From DATBSK01 sp964532485 (GTDB lineage: Bacteria; Actinomycetota; Acidimicrobiia; IMCC26256; PALSA-555), in contig CAZHKE010000007.1 in the NCBI GenBank assembly GCA_964532485.1, forward strand, positions 1 to 64,000: 64,000 bases of DNA, written 5' to 3'. The notes under the pieces are model-generated. The model searched no databases. It was not told where the DNA came from and worked only from the letters and a program-made list of their open reading frames with translations. Of this stretch, positions 16,701 to 25,042 are shown piece by piece. Both the position numbers and the translations under genes were made by a program. Position 1 is the stretch's first letter. Each line of letters starts with the position of its first letter.

Positions 16701-17984
16701 ATGCAGACCGAGGACATGATCATGATCAGCGTCGACGACCACCTCGTCGAGCCGCCCGACATGTTCGAGCAGGTGATCCCGGCGAAGTACCGGGACCAGG
16801 CGCCTCGCGTCGAGCGCACGCCCGAGGGCAACGACGTCTGGGTCTTCGGCGACGCGGTGATCCCCAACGTCGGGCTCAACGCGGTCGCCGGCCGTCCGAA
16901 GGACGAGTACGGCGTCGACCCGACGGCCTTCGACGAGATGCGCCCCGGTTGCTTCGACGTGCACGAGCGCGTCAAGGACATGAGCGCGGGCGGCGTCCTC
17001 GCGTGCATGAACTTCCCGTCGTTCCCCGCGTTCTCGGGCCGCCTCTTCGCCGCGTGCCCCGACAAGGACCTCGCCCTCGCGGTCACCCAGGCGTACAACG
17101 ACTGGACCATCGACGTGTGGTGCGCGGCGTACCCCGAGCGGTTCATCCCGATGGCGCTGCCGGTGCTGTGGGATCCCGAGCTGTGCGCGGCGGAGATCCG
17201 GCGGGTGGCGAAGAAGGGCTGTCACTCGCTGACGTTCACCGAGAACCCGGCGGCGCTCGACGAGCCGAGCTTCCACGACCCGCACTGGGACCCGATGTTC
17301 CGTGCGCTCGTCGACGAGGGGACGATCCTCAACATCCACCTCGGATCGTCGGGCAAGCTCGCCGTCACCGCGCCCGACGCGCCGATGGACGTGATGATCA
17401 CGCTCCAGCCGATGAACATCTGCATGGCCGCGGCCGACCTCGTGTGGTCGCGGGTCTTCAAGGAGTTCCCGACCCTGAAGGTGGCGCTCTCCGAGGGGGG
17501 CACCGGGTGGATCCCCTACTTCCTCGACCGGCTCGACCGCACCTACGACATGCACCACCTGTGGACCGGGCAGGACTTCGGCGACCGCACGCCGTCCGAC
17601 ATCTTCCGGGACCACATTCTCACCTGCTTCATCGCCGACCCGGTCGGGCTCGCGCTGCGCGACGAGATCGGCATCGACAACATCTGCTGGGAGCAGGACT
17701 ACCCGCACTCCGACTCGTCGTGGCCCGAGGCGCCCGAGGAGCTCAACCGCATGGCGGCGAAGTACGCCGTCACCGACGACGAACTGAACAAGATCACGCA
17801 CGAGAACGCGATGCGCTGGTACCGGTTCGACCCGTACTCGGTGCGCCCGAAGGACCGGTGCACGGTCGGGGCGCTGCGCGCCGAGGTCGTTGGCCATGAC
17901 GTGTCCGAGCGGTCGATGAGCCAGCGGCACAAGCAGCGCTCGAACATCTCCCTCGCCGAGATGGCCGCGAACGCCACCGCGTGA
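16701..17984 (+). CDS. Amidohydrolase family protein (amidohydro-rel, decarboxylase-like)
   Basis: Metal-dependent hydrolase of the amidohydrolase_2 group, 427 residues, cytoplasmic. The N-terminal ISVDDHLVEPPDMF corresponds to the metal site start of this family, followed by PSFPAFSGR, NIHLGSSG, SEGGTGWIPYFLDRLD and WEQDYPHSDSSWPEAPEEL with the late His-Ser-Asp region. Relatives include decarboxylases and uncharacterised actinobacterial hydrolases in aromatic or steroid breakdown gene sets. The ATG at 16701 is preceded by GGGGAGC. The stop overlaps the start of the TetR gene by 4 bp. Confidence 0.9.
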   Translation: MQTEDMIMISVDDHLVEPPDMFEQVIPAKYRDQAPRVERTPEGNDVWVFGDAVIPNVGLNAVAGRPKDEYGVDPTAFDEMRPGCFDVHERVKDMSAGGVLACMNFPSFPAFSGRLFAACPDKDLALAVTQAYNDWTIDVWCAAYPERFIPMALPVLWDPELCAAEIRRVAKKGCHSLTFTENPAALDEPSFHDPHWDPMFRALVDEGTILNIHLGSSGKLAVTAPDAPMDVMITLQPMNICMAAADLVWSRVFKEFPTLKVALSEGGTGWIPYFLDRLDRTYDMHHLWTGQDFGDRTPSDIFRDHILTCFIADPVGLALRDEIGIDNICWEQDYPHSDSSWPEAPEELNRMAAKYAVTDDELNKITHENAMRWYRFDPYSVRPKDRCTVGALRAEVVGHDVSERSMSQRHKQRSNISLAEMAANATA

Positions 17985-18661
17985 GCGCACCCGAGGAGAC
18001 CGACGGGCCCCGCGACCAGCGCCGCCGCCGTGCACGCGAGCTCAGCCGCGAGCAGATCCTCGACGCGGCCGAGGAGGTCTTCGCGCGCAAGGGCTTCCAC
18101 GACGCCACGGTGAAGGAGATCGCCGCCGCAGCCGAGTTCTCGGTCGGAGGCGTCTACGGCTTCTTCCCGGAGAAGGACGATCTGTTCGTGCAGCTGTACC
18201 TGCGTCGCGGGTCGGAGTTCATGGACGGCATGCGCACCGTGTTCGCAGATCCGCGCTCACCGCGTGATGCGATGCACCGGCTCGCCGACTACCAGGTGCG
18301 CTTCTTCCGTGAGCACGCCAACTTCGGGAAGCTGTTCCTGCGGTCGTCGGGAGTCACGCTCGGCGACCTGGACTCGAAGATCGACCGCGCCGCCCTCGAC
18401 AACTACACCGAGGCGATGAACCTCCAGGCCAAGATGTTCCGCGAGGGCCAAGACGCCGGCGAGCTGCGCGAGGGCGACCCCGAGGTGCTGGCGATGCTGT
18501 TCTCGGGGCTCGTGTCGGCGTACCAGTCGAGCGACCCGCTGGTGGTGGCCGGCAACGGCGGGCCGACGACCGAGCGCATGCCCCTCGGCGAGCTCCACGA
18601 GATCCTCGACGGGGCGTTCACCGCTCAAGAGCGGGCGGTGCAGATCCAGCCGAGGTCGTAG
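17981..18661 (+). CDS. TetR/AcrR family transcriptional regulator
   Basis: A 226-residue repressor-type regulator. The N-terminal helix-turn-helix is clear: SREQILDAAEEVFARKGFHDATVKEIAAAAEFSVGGVYGFFPEKDDLF (about residues 23-70). The C-terminal part is the ligand-binding all-helix domain. It is translationally coupled to the amidohydrolase (4-bp overlap). The shared operator-like sequences at 16652 and 20605 suggest that it controls its own operon and the binding-protein gene. The 3' end overlaps the convergent methyltransferase gene by 37 bp. Confidence 0.93.
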   Translation: MSAPEETDGPRDQRRRRARELSREQILDAAEEVFARKGFHDATVKEIAAAAEFSVGGVYGFFPEKDDLFVQLYLRRGSEFMDGMRTVFADPRSPRDAMHRLADYQVRFFREHANFGKLFLRSSGVTLGDLDSKIDRAALDNYTEAMNLQAKMFREGQDAGELREGDPEVLAMLFSGLVSAYQSSDPLVVAGNGGPTTERMPLGELHEILDGAFTAQERAVQIQPRS

Positions 18662-19185
18662 CCGCGGACGGCGACGGCGGTGAAGCCGGCGGACTCGAGG
18701 CGTGGCGGGAGCTGCTCGGGATCGATGGGGTTGTAGGTGTCGCCCTCGTGGAACGCCTTGGTGCCCTCGTTGTGCGTGCCGTCGACGGCGACGAGCCGAC
18801 CGCCTGATCGCATGACTCGCGCCAGCTCGGAGAAGATTCGGTCCTGCAGCTCGGTCGTCGGCACGTGGTGGAGCATGTTGAAGCATGCGGCAGCGCTGAA
18901 CCGGTCGTCGGGCAGGTCGAGCTCGGCCGCGTCACCGAGGAGCACGTCGACGTTCGATCCCGCAAGTCGCTCCGCCAGCGGCTCGTAGAGCACCGGATCG
19001 ATCTCGACTGCGGTGAGCCGCGCGACGCGTTGGCGCAGCACGTCGGTGACGAAGCCGGGTCCGGGGCCGATCTCGAGCACGTCGTCGCCGAGGTCGACGC
19101 CGTCGAGCGCCGGAGGAAGCACGTCCTCCTCGAGCATCTGCCTCCAGTCCTCGCTCAGGCAGAAGTCCATGTGCGCTGCGTTCAC
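18625..19185 (-). CDS. SAM-dependent methyltransferase (class I)
   Basis: A 186-residue Rossmann-fold methyltransferase. The SAM-binding motif I is VLEIGPGPGFVTDVL, motif II is LTAVEIDP, and later come LGDAAELDLPDDRFSAAACFNMLHHV and RVMRSGGRLVAVDGTH. It looks cytoplasmic with an unknown substrate. The start is a GTG at 19185 with a GGAG site upstream. Its last 37 bp overlap the end of the convergent TetR gene, so both cannot be fully transcribed without collision or antisense overlap. Confidence 0.88.
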   Translation of the reverse strand: MNAAHMDFCLSEDWRQMLEEDVLPPALDGVDLGDDVLEIGPGPGFVTDVLRQRVARLTAVEIDPVLYEPLAERLAGSNVDVLLGDAAELDLPDDRFSAAACFNMLHHVPTTELQDRIFSELARVMRSGGRLVAVDGTHNEGTKAFHEGDTYNPIDPEQLPPRLESAGFTAVAVRGYDLGWICTARS

Positions 19186-19201
19186 GGCGTGCTCCTCGAC
19201 G

Positions 19202-19239
19202 TGCGTCCCTCACCCCGCCCTGCGCGGGTGAGGGACGCA
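19202..19239. repeat. Family A palindromic repeat
   Basis: Perfect 14-bp arms with loop CGCCCTGCGC, between the binding-protein gene end and the methyltransferase gene start on the minus strand. Confidence 0.9.
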
Positions 19240-19249
19240 ACCAGAAGGG

Positions 19250-20584
19250 TCATCGTGCGTTCCGGTTGGAGGGCCACTCGGGGCGGTAGTAGCCGTCGAA
19301 GCGGAGCTGGCCACCGCGCAGCTCGCGGATCGTGAGGAAGTCGCCCTTGTAGCCCTTGTGGTCGCCCGGGCCGAACTGCACATAGCACGACGGCCCGCCG
19401 TTGGTCGCGGGCATCCACCGGATGCGCTCGAGCCCGTCGTTCACGTCCTTGGGCGTCGGGATGCGAGCGTTGGCGATGCCGTGGATCGCCGCACGCGCCG
19501 TGTCGTAGGCGAGCGCGACGACGACGTTGCGGGTCTTGCGACCGAAGCGCGCCTCGAAGCGCTCGACCATGGCCTCGTAGTTGGGGTTCATCCCGTCCTC
19601 ACCCAGCTGGTCGCAGCCGTGCCAGCCCTCGAGACCCTCGGCCCACTGGTTGGAGTTCGAGTAGAACATGAACGCCGTGCCCATGACGCGGGGCGGATCC
19701 CAGTCGAGTGCCCGGAGCGCCTCGGCGAAGTGGAACGTCGAGTACCCGTAGCCGCCGTAGTAGAGGCCCTCGGTGCCCATGTCGCGCATGTCGGCAAGGT
19801 TCTCCTTCATGTTGCGCGGGTTGGGCTCGAGCTTCACCTCGCGGGTGATCGTCAGCCCGAGGCGCAGCGCCTCGTCGCGGAAGAAGTCGGCGTAGTCGCG
19901 GCCCGACGACCCGACCTCCCAGAACATGCCGACCTTCTGCAGGCCGCGCTGGTACAGCCAGTTCGCGCACATCACGCCCTCGGTCGGGATGTCGCCGTTG
20001 GCGACCGTGTAGCAGCAGTCACTCGCGAACCGATGCGCGCCCGTCCACCCGATGACCGGAACGCCCACCTCGTCGGCGTGCGACTGGAGCGTGAGGCAGT
20101 TGTCGGAGATCATCGGCCCGAGGATCACGACGCAGCCCTGCTCGACGAGCCAGTCGTAGCCCGCGATGACCTTGCGGTAGTTCTCGCGCGGCAGGCCGCG
20201 GGCGTCGGCGGTCACCAGCGCGACCGGGCTGCGACCCCAGACGCCCTCGTTGAGCGCGTCCTCGATCGCGAGGATCGTCGGGTCGATCCAGTCGGCGAGG
20301 AGCTGGCCGAGGTCCATGTCGACGAGGACGCCGATCTTGACGGGCTCGAACGGGTCGCCCTGGGTCTGGAGCCCCCGGGTCGGCGGGTAGATCGTGATGT
20401 TCTGGACGGCGCGCTCGGTGGGCGCGCCGCCGCCCTCGTACCAGGCCTTCCCCTCGCCGCCCTCGCCCTCGAGGTACGAGCTCGTGCCGAACCTCACGTT
20501 GCACACGGCCCGGTCGGGCTCGGCGATGCCGAGGTCGGCCGGCGCCTCGAACATGCGCTCGGCGTACTCGTGGCGCTCGGCCAT
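19250..20584 (-). CDS. Periplasmic-binding-protein-like (ABC substrate-binding, Leu/Ile/Val type) without signal peptide
   Basis: A 444-residue type 1 periplasmic-binding fold protein similar to branched-chain amino acid or urea/amide binding proteins: VKIGVLVDMDLGQLLADW..AIEDALNEGVWGRSPV, LGPMISDNCLTLQSHADEVGVPVIGWTGAHRF, KVGMFWEVGSSGRDYADFFRDEA and VVVALAYDTARAAIHGI. The N-terminus (MAERHEYAERMFEAPADLGI) is hydrophilic with no Sec signal or lipobox, and no permease or ATPase gene lies nearby. It may be a cytoplasmic sensor or enzyme partner rather than a transporter part. Its promoter shares the probable TetR operator with the amidohydrolase operon. Confidence 0.82.
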   Translation of the reverse strand: MAERHEYAERMFEAPADLGIAEPDRAVCNVRFGTSSYLEGEGGEGKAWYEGGGAPTERAVQNITIYPPTRGLQTQGDPFEPVKIGVLVDMDLGQLLADWIDPTILAIEDALNEGVWGRSPVALVTADARGLPRENYRKVIAGYDWLVEQGCVVILGPMISDNCLTLQSHADEVGVPVIGWTGAHRFASDCCYTVANGDIPTEGVMCANWLYQRGLQKVGMFWEVGSSGRDYADFFRDEALRLGLTITREVKLEPNPRNMKENLADMRDMGTEGLYYGGYGYSTFHFAEALRALDWDPPRVMGTAFMFYSNSNQWAEGLEGWHGCDQLGEDGMNPNYEAMVERFEARFGRKTRNVVVALAYDTARAAIHGIANARIPTPKDVNDGLERIRWMPATNGGPSCYVQFGPGDHKGYKGDFLTIRELRGGQLRFDGYYRPEWPSNRNAR

Positions 20585-20604
20585 GGTGATCCCCCCCAGG
20601 ATGC

Positions 20605-20639
20605 TGAACGACGGTTCGCTCCCGTGACTCTAGGTTCAG
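20605..20639 (-). promoter_or_regulatory. Promoter and probable TetR operator of the binding-protein gene
   Basis: On the minus strand GAACCTAGAGTCA holds the -10 box TAGAGT (20632-20627). Nine nt further lies the same GAAC/GTTC-symmetric element as at 16653. The 14 nt TGAACGACGGTTCG (20605-20618) are identical to 16652-16665. Confidence 0.6.
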
Positions 20640-20725
20640 CCCCAGTTCCGGCGCGCTGCTGCAACCCGCGCTGCTCACCGACCCGCCACTGCACACGTCG
20701 CCCGGCGCACCCGGGCGCTCGTCGG

Positions 20726-21442
20726 TCAGCCCGTGAACGTCGGCGCGACGACGATCGGCGCCGGCACGTACGTGTTCGTGACCGTCAAGGTGTAGCGCTC
20801 GGGTTGGGTGAAGAGGTCGTCGGGGACGGCGATCGTCGTCGAAGTGGCGCCGCCGGCTTCGGGTTCGGTGATGTCGCAGGTTCTCTCGGCGTCCGAGTAC
20901 ACGTACGCGCGTCCTCCGCTCCGGTCGTAGGGCAGGTCGACCGAGAAGGGTCCGGGGGCGAACGCCGCGCCGACGCCGAAGGGGCCGAGCGCGTCGGCTG
21001 CGACCTCGGCGCTGCTGCACGCGACGTTCACGACGTAGCGCGCGTCCGGCGGCGCGTCGCCGTCGACGACCTTGTCGATCACCATGTAGCCGTAGCCGGC
21101 CTCGGCCGATGACACCCCCCGGCCACAGAACAGCCCGAACTCGACGAGCCCCGCCGGGCCCTCGGGCGGCAGCGTGACGGTGATCCCGTTGGCTCCCTGC
21201 TCCACCTCCTGTGAGAGCGGCGTGACCGGGTCACCGTCGATCGTCACCGTGACCCCGAAAACGGGGTCGCCGCATCCAGAGCTCGGGTCGATGTAGTGCA
21301 CGCTCCAGACGTTCTCGGTCGGGCCGAGCAGCTCCGCCTCGGCCGCGAACGACGGGCCGGCGGAGGCCGAGGGGGCCAGCGCCACCGTCGTCCCCGCCGC
21401 CGCCGCGACGGCCGCGAGCACGGCGGCGATCCGTTGCTTCAT
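20726..21442 (-). CDS. Secreted hypothetical protein
   Basis: A 238-residue protein with a clear Sec signal peptide (MKQRIAAVLAAVAAAAGTTV..ASA, cleavage near residue 28) and a mature part rich in beta-strand-like stretches, four or more cysteines and proline-rich turns. A tail TYTLTVTNTYVP-like segment (YTLTVTNTYVPAP) resembles a repeated surface-protein domain often called DUF5979, but the match is short. It is preceded by a TAGCGT box on the minus strand. Function unknown; probably exported. Confidence 0.7.
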   Translation of the reverse strand: MKQRIAAVLAAVAAAAGTTVALAPSASAGPSFAAEAELLGPTENVWSVHYIDPSSGCGDPVFGVTVTIDGDPVTPLSQEVEQGANGITVTLPPEGPAGLVEFGLFCGRGVSSAEAGYGYMVIDKVVDGDAPPDARYVVNVACSSAEVAADALGPFGVGAAFAPGPFSVDLPYDRSGGRAYVYSDAERTCDITEPEAGGATSTTIAVPDDLFTQPERYTLTVTNTYVPAPIVVAPTFTG

Positions 21443-21498
21443 CGGACAAGCCCCTCTCGAACCGAGTCTCCTGGCGGGCGCACGCTACCAAGTCCCGT

Positions 21499-22701
21499 TC
21501 ACACGGTGACCGGGACCTCGGCGTAGCCGCGGACGGTGCTGGTGTGCAGGCGGACGGCCCGGTCGTGGTCGACGCCCCACTCGGGGAACCGGGCGAGCGT
21601 CTCCTCGAGCGCGACGCGCCCTTCGAGCCGAGCCAGCGCGGCGCCGAGACAGAAGTGGATGCCGTACCCGAACGACACGTGGTGGTCGATCGTGCGCCGG
21701 ACGTCGAAGCGATCGGGGTCGGGGAACTTGCGCTCGTCCCGTCCGGCCGCACCGGTGAGGAGCAGCACCTTCGACCCGGCCGGCACGACCTCACCGTGCA
21801 GCTCCGAGTCCTGCAGGGTCCAGCGGCCCTGCACCGGTGACGGCGCCTCGTAGCGGAGCAGCTCCTCGACCGCGTTCGGCAGGAGCCCGGGGTCGGCGGC
21901 CAGCTCCGCACGTGCGTCCGGGTTCGCGTCGAGGACGACGGCGGCCCAGCCGAGCAGGCGGGCGACGGTCTCGGTGCCCGCGCTGACCAGGAGGTTGACG
22001 AACCCGACGGCCTGGTCGACGGTGAGCCGGCGCACCGCGCCGTCGTCGTCGGTGATCTCGGCCTGCACGAGGTCGCTGATCATGTCGTCGATCGGGTCCT
22101 GCCGGCGACGCTCGAGCAGCCGGGCGAGGTACTCGTGCATCCAGATCTGGGCGCCGAACGACCGGTCGTTGACCATCCCGACGCCCGGCTCGATGTAGAA
22201 GGTCTCGTCGATGTGGTGCCGCACCTCCTCGCGCTCCTCGGGCGGCACGCCGAGCAGCGCGGAGATCACCATCGACGGGAGCTGCGCACCGAAGTCCTGC
22301 ACGTAGTCGAACGTGCCGCCCCCCACATGGGGATCGAGCAGCTCCGCGCAGATCTCGCGGATGCGCGTCTCGAGCTGGGAGACGCGTCTCGGGGTGAAGG
22401 CGCGCGCGGCGAGCGACCGCAGCCGCGTGTGCAGTGGCGGGTCGGTGAAGATCATCATCTCGGCGTTGATGATCGGCTCGGGACCCATGAACTCGAGCAC
22501 CGTGCCGTGCGCCGACGAGAACGTCGCCGGGTCCTTGTGCGCCGCCTCGACGTCGGCGAAGCGGGTGAGCGCCCAGAAGTCGTGCTTGTCGTTGCGGTAC
22601 AGCGGTGCCTCGTCGCGCATGCGACGCCAGATGTCGTAGGGGTCGGTGTCGATGTCGACGTCGAAGGGATCCCAGTACAGCTCGTTCGTGACCTGGGTCA
22701 T
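21499..22701 (-). CDS. Cytochrome P450
   Basis: Soluble bacterial P450 of 400 residues. The I-helix oxygen-binding motif is AGTET (241-245), the K-helix ExxR is E280-R283 (EELLR), and the heme-binding loop FGYGIHFCLGAALARLEGR places the axial Cys at 351. It should hydroxylate a hydrophobic substrate with electrons from a ferredoxin not present in the window. The ATG at 22701 is preceded by GAGGAGG and overlaps the hydrolase stop by 4 bp. With the upstream aldehyde dehydrogenase and hydrolase it forms a three-gene coupled operon. Confidence 0.95.
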   Translation of the reverse strand: MTQVTNELYWDPFDVDIDTDPYDIWRRMRDEAPLYRNDKHDFWALTRFADVEAAHKDPATFSSAHGTVLEFMGPEPIINAEMMIFTDPPLHTRLRSLAARAFTPRRVSQLETRIREICAELLDPHVGGGTFDYVQDFGAQLPSMVISALLGVPPEEREEVRHHIDETFYIEPGVGMVNDRSFGAQIWMHEYLARLLERRRQDPIDDMISDLVQAEITDDDGAVRRLTVDQAVGFVNLLVSAGTETVARLLGWAAVVLDANPDARAELAADPGLLPNAVEELLRYEAPSPVQGRWTLQDSELHGEVVPAGSKVLLLTGAAGRDERKFPDPDRFDVRRTIDHHVSFGYGIHFCLGAALARLEGRVALEETLARFPEWGVDHDRAVRLHTSTVRGYAEVPVTV

Positions 22702-23528
22702 GCCGGTGCCTCCTCCTCTGGAGACCGCGCACGCTGGGTCTCCGCCGACGACGGGACGGCGAAGCCACCCGCCGCCCCGCCTTCGGTCGCGATTCGGTTC
22801 AGGATCGCCGCGAGCTCCTCCGGGTGGGTGATCGCGGGGATGTGCCCACAGTCGAGCACAACCCGCGCCGGCCTGTGGCCGGCATCGACGAGTCGACCGA
22901 CGTTGGCCTCCTGGAGCTCGGGCGGTGTCGGGCGGTCGCGCGCGTGCTCCACATAGGTGACCGGCACGTCGGCCACTGCCGACCACGAGACCGGCTGGAA
23001 GTAGAGGTTCATCGAGTCGACGACGCAGCGGACCGGGTCGGTGACGAACGCGATCTGCTCGTCGGTCAGGGGCTCGCTGCCGTAGGCCTCGCGCACCTTG
23101 TCGGCGGGCTCGGGACCGGGCGTGGTGAGGACGCGCCCCTCGCGTCGGGCCCAGTCCATCCCCTCGATGATGCGGGCGCGGTGCGACTCCTTCATCGCGT
23201 CGAGGCCGGTCCCGCCGTCGGGCGGCACCTGGGCGACGTCCAGGACGATGTGGTGCACCCGCTCGCTCAACGCCGCCGCGATGCCAGGTGCGAACAGCCC
23301 GCCCGACGAGTGGGCGACCAGCACGACGTCGGTGACGCCCGCGTCGTCGATGTCGGTGACGACCGACCGCACGCAGTCGTCGACCGTGAGCGTCATCGGG
23401 TCGGCCGGCTTGGCGCGGCGCCCGGGGAGGTCGGGCGCGAGCGACGGCTGCTCGAGCCGTGGGCGGAGCAGGTCCCAGTACGCGCCCGACATGCCGCCCC
23501 CGTGGACGAGGACGAACGTCGGCGTCAC
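22698..23528 (-). CDS. Alpha/beta hydrolase
   Basis: A 276-residue alpha/beta hydrolase. It has FVLVHGGGMSGAYWDLL at the oxyanion region, the nucleophile elbow VAHSSGG, and a final His in LDCGHIPAITHPEELAAIL. The GTG start overlaps the stop of the aldehyde dehydrogenase by 4 bp, and its own stop overlaps the P450 start by 4 bp. It is likely to be an esterase or lactonase acting in the same catabolic route. The last 20 residues are a charged tail beyond the usual fold. Confidence 0.87.
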   Translation of the reverse strand: MTPTFVLVHGGGMSGAYWDLLRPRLEQPSLAPDLPGRRAKPADPMTLTVDDCVRSVVTDIDDAGVTDVVLVAHSSGGLFAPGIAAALSERVHHIVLDVAQVPPDGGTGLDAMKESHRARIIEGMDWARREGRVLTTPGPEPADKVREAYGSEPLTDEQIAFVTDPVRCVVDSMNLYFQPVSWSAVADVPVTYVEHARDRPTPPELQEANVGRLVDAGHRPARVVLDCGHIPAITHPEELAAILNRIATEGGAAGGFAVPSSAETQRARSPEEEAPA

Positions 23529-24997
23529 GCCGGGCGCGCGACCGACTTGGTCTCGAGGTACTCCTCGAACCCCTGGACGCCCGACTCGCGGCCGACGCCG
23601 CTCTGGCGGTAGCCGCCGAACGGGACGTCGGGGCCGTACCACATGCCCCCGTTGAGCGAGACGGTGCCGGTGCGCAGTCGCCGGGCGACCTCGAGCGCGT
23701 GGTCGTCGGACGCGCTGAACACCGCGCCCGACAGGCCGTACTCGCTGTCGTTGGCGATGGCGACGGCGTCGTCCTCGGAGCCGTAGGGCAGGATCACCAG
23801 CACCGGCCCGAAGATCTCCTCACGGGCGACCCTGGCCGAGTTGTCGATGCCCGCGAGCAGCGTCGGCTCGACGTACCAGCCCAACGGATGCGACTCGGGT
23901 CGGCCGCCACCGGTGACGACGGTGGCGCCCTCGTCGATGCCCGACCGGATGTAGCCGAGCACGCGCTCCCGTTGTCGCTCGCTGATCAGTGGGCCCATGA
24001 TCGTGCCCTCGTCGAACGGGTCTCCGACGGGGATGCTCTCGAGCGTCGCCTTCGCGATCTCGGTCGCCTCGTCGAGCCTGGGCTCGGGCACGAGCAGGCG
24101 CGTCGTCGTCGCGCAGCCCTGCCCACCGTGCATCGTCACCTGGTAGGCGGACGACACGGCTGCCATCGAGAGGTCGGCGTCGTCGAGCGCGATCGCGGCC
24201 GACTTGCCGCCGAGCTCGAGGAACACCTTCTTGACGGTCGGCGCGCCCACCTCCATGATCCGCCGCCCTGTGCGCGTCGACCCGGTGAACGAGACCATGT
24301 CGACGCGAGGATCGGTCGCCAGCTGCTCGCCGACCCCGTGGTCGGACGAGGTGATCACGTTGAAGACGCCGTCGGGGATGTCGGTCTCGTCGGCGACCAG
24401 ACGACCGAGCAACGTCGCGGACCACGGCGAGTCGGGCGCGGGCTTGAGCACGACGGTGTTGCCTGCCGCGAGCGCGGGCGCGGCCTTCGCCAGGTTGATC
24501 TGCACCGGGTAGTTCCACGGTGTGATCGCGCCGACGACGCCGACGGGCTCGCGCAGCACCGTGCGGATCGCGGGCATCCCGGGAACGACCTCGCCGGATC
24601 CGAGGTCCTGGTCCCAGTCGTAGCGCTCGGCGAGGTCGGCGACCCAGCCGATGCCGCTGACCGGCGTGTCGTACTGCGCCATCGACATGAGCGAGATCGG
24701 TGAGCCGATCTCGGTCACGATCGTGCGCGTGAACTCGTCGCGGTGGCTCTCGAGCGCCTGCTGGAGCTGGCGCAGGCACCGGACGCGCAGGTCGGGGTCG
24801 GTCGCCCAGGTGCCCTCGTCGAACGCCCGGCGCGCCGCGCCGATCGCGCGGTCCATGTCGGCGCCGGTGGCGTCGGCCACCACGCCGGCGACCTCCTCGG
24901 TCGTGGGGTTGACGTTCTCGAACGTCTTGCCGCCGCTCGCCGGCTCGAGCTTGCCGTCGAGGAGCATGTGCTCCTCGACCCAAAGGTCCTGGCTCAT
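23525..24997 (-). CDS. NAD(P)-dependent aldehyde dehydrogenase
   Basis: A 490-residue aldehyde dehydrogenase. The N-terminal Rossmann region includes ITPWNYPVQINLAKAAPALAAGNTVVLKPA, the general-base Glu is in LELGGKSAAI, the catalytic Cys is in HGGQGCATTTR, and the C-terminal EEIFGPVLVI and PFGGYRQSGVGRE blocks are present. It oxidises an aldehyde to the acid. It is first in the operon with a hydrolase and a P450, each overlapping by 4 bp. A good GGAGGAG site precedes the ATG. The minus-strand TATGCT at 25029-25024 may be its -10. Confidence 0.95.
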   Translation of the reverse strand: MSQDLWVEEHMLLDGKLEPASGGKTFENVNPTTEEVAGVVADATGADMDRAIGAARRAFDEGTWATDPDLRVRCLRQLQQALESHRDEFTRTIVTEIGSPISLMSMAQYDTPVSGIGWVADLAERYDWDQDLGSGEVVPGMPAIRTVLREPVGVVGAITPWNYPVQINLAKAAPALAAGNTVVLKPAPDSPWSATLLGRLVADETDIPDGVFNVITSSDHGVGEQLATDPRVDMVSFTGSTRTGRRIMEVGAPTVKKVFLELGGKSAAIALDDADLSMAAVSSAYQVTMHGGQGCATTTRLLVPEPRLDEATEIAKATLESIPVGDPFDEGTIMGPLISERQRERVLGYIRSGIDEGATVVTGGGRPESHPLGWYVEPTLLAGIDNSARVAREEIFGPVLVILPYGSEDDAVAIANDSEYGLSGAVFSASDDHALEVARRLRTGTVSLNGGMWYGPDVPFGGYRQSGVGRESGVQGFEEYLETKSVARPA

Positions 24998-25042
24998 GTG
25001 GACTCCTCCGTGGTCTCGGGCTCAGCATACGATCGCGGGCCG

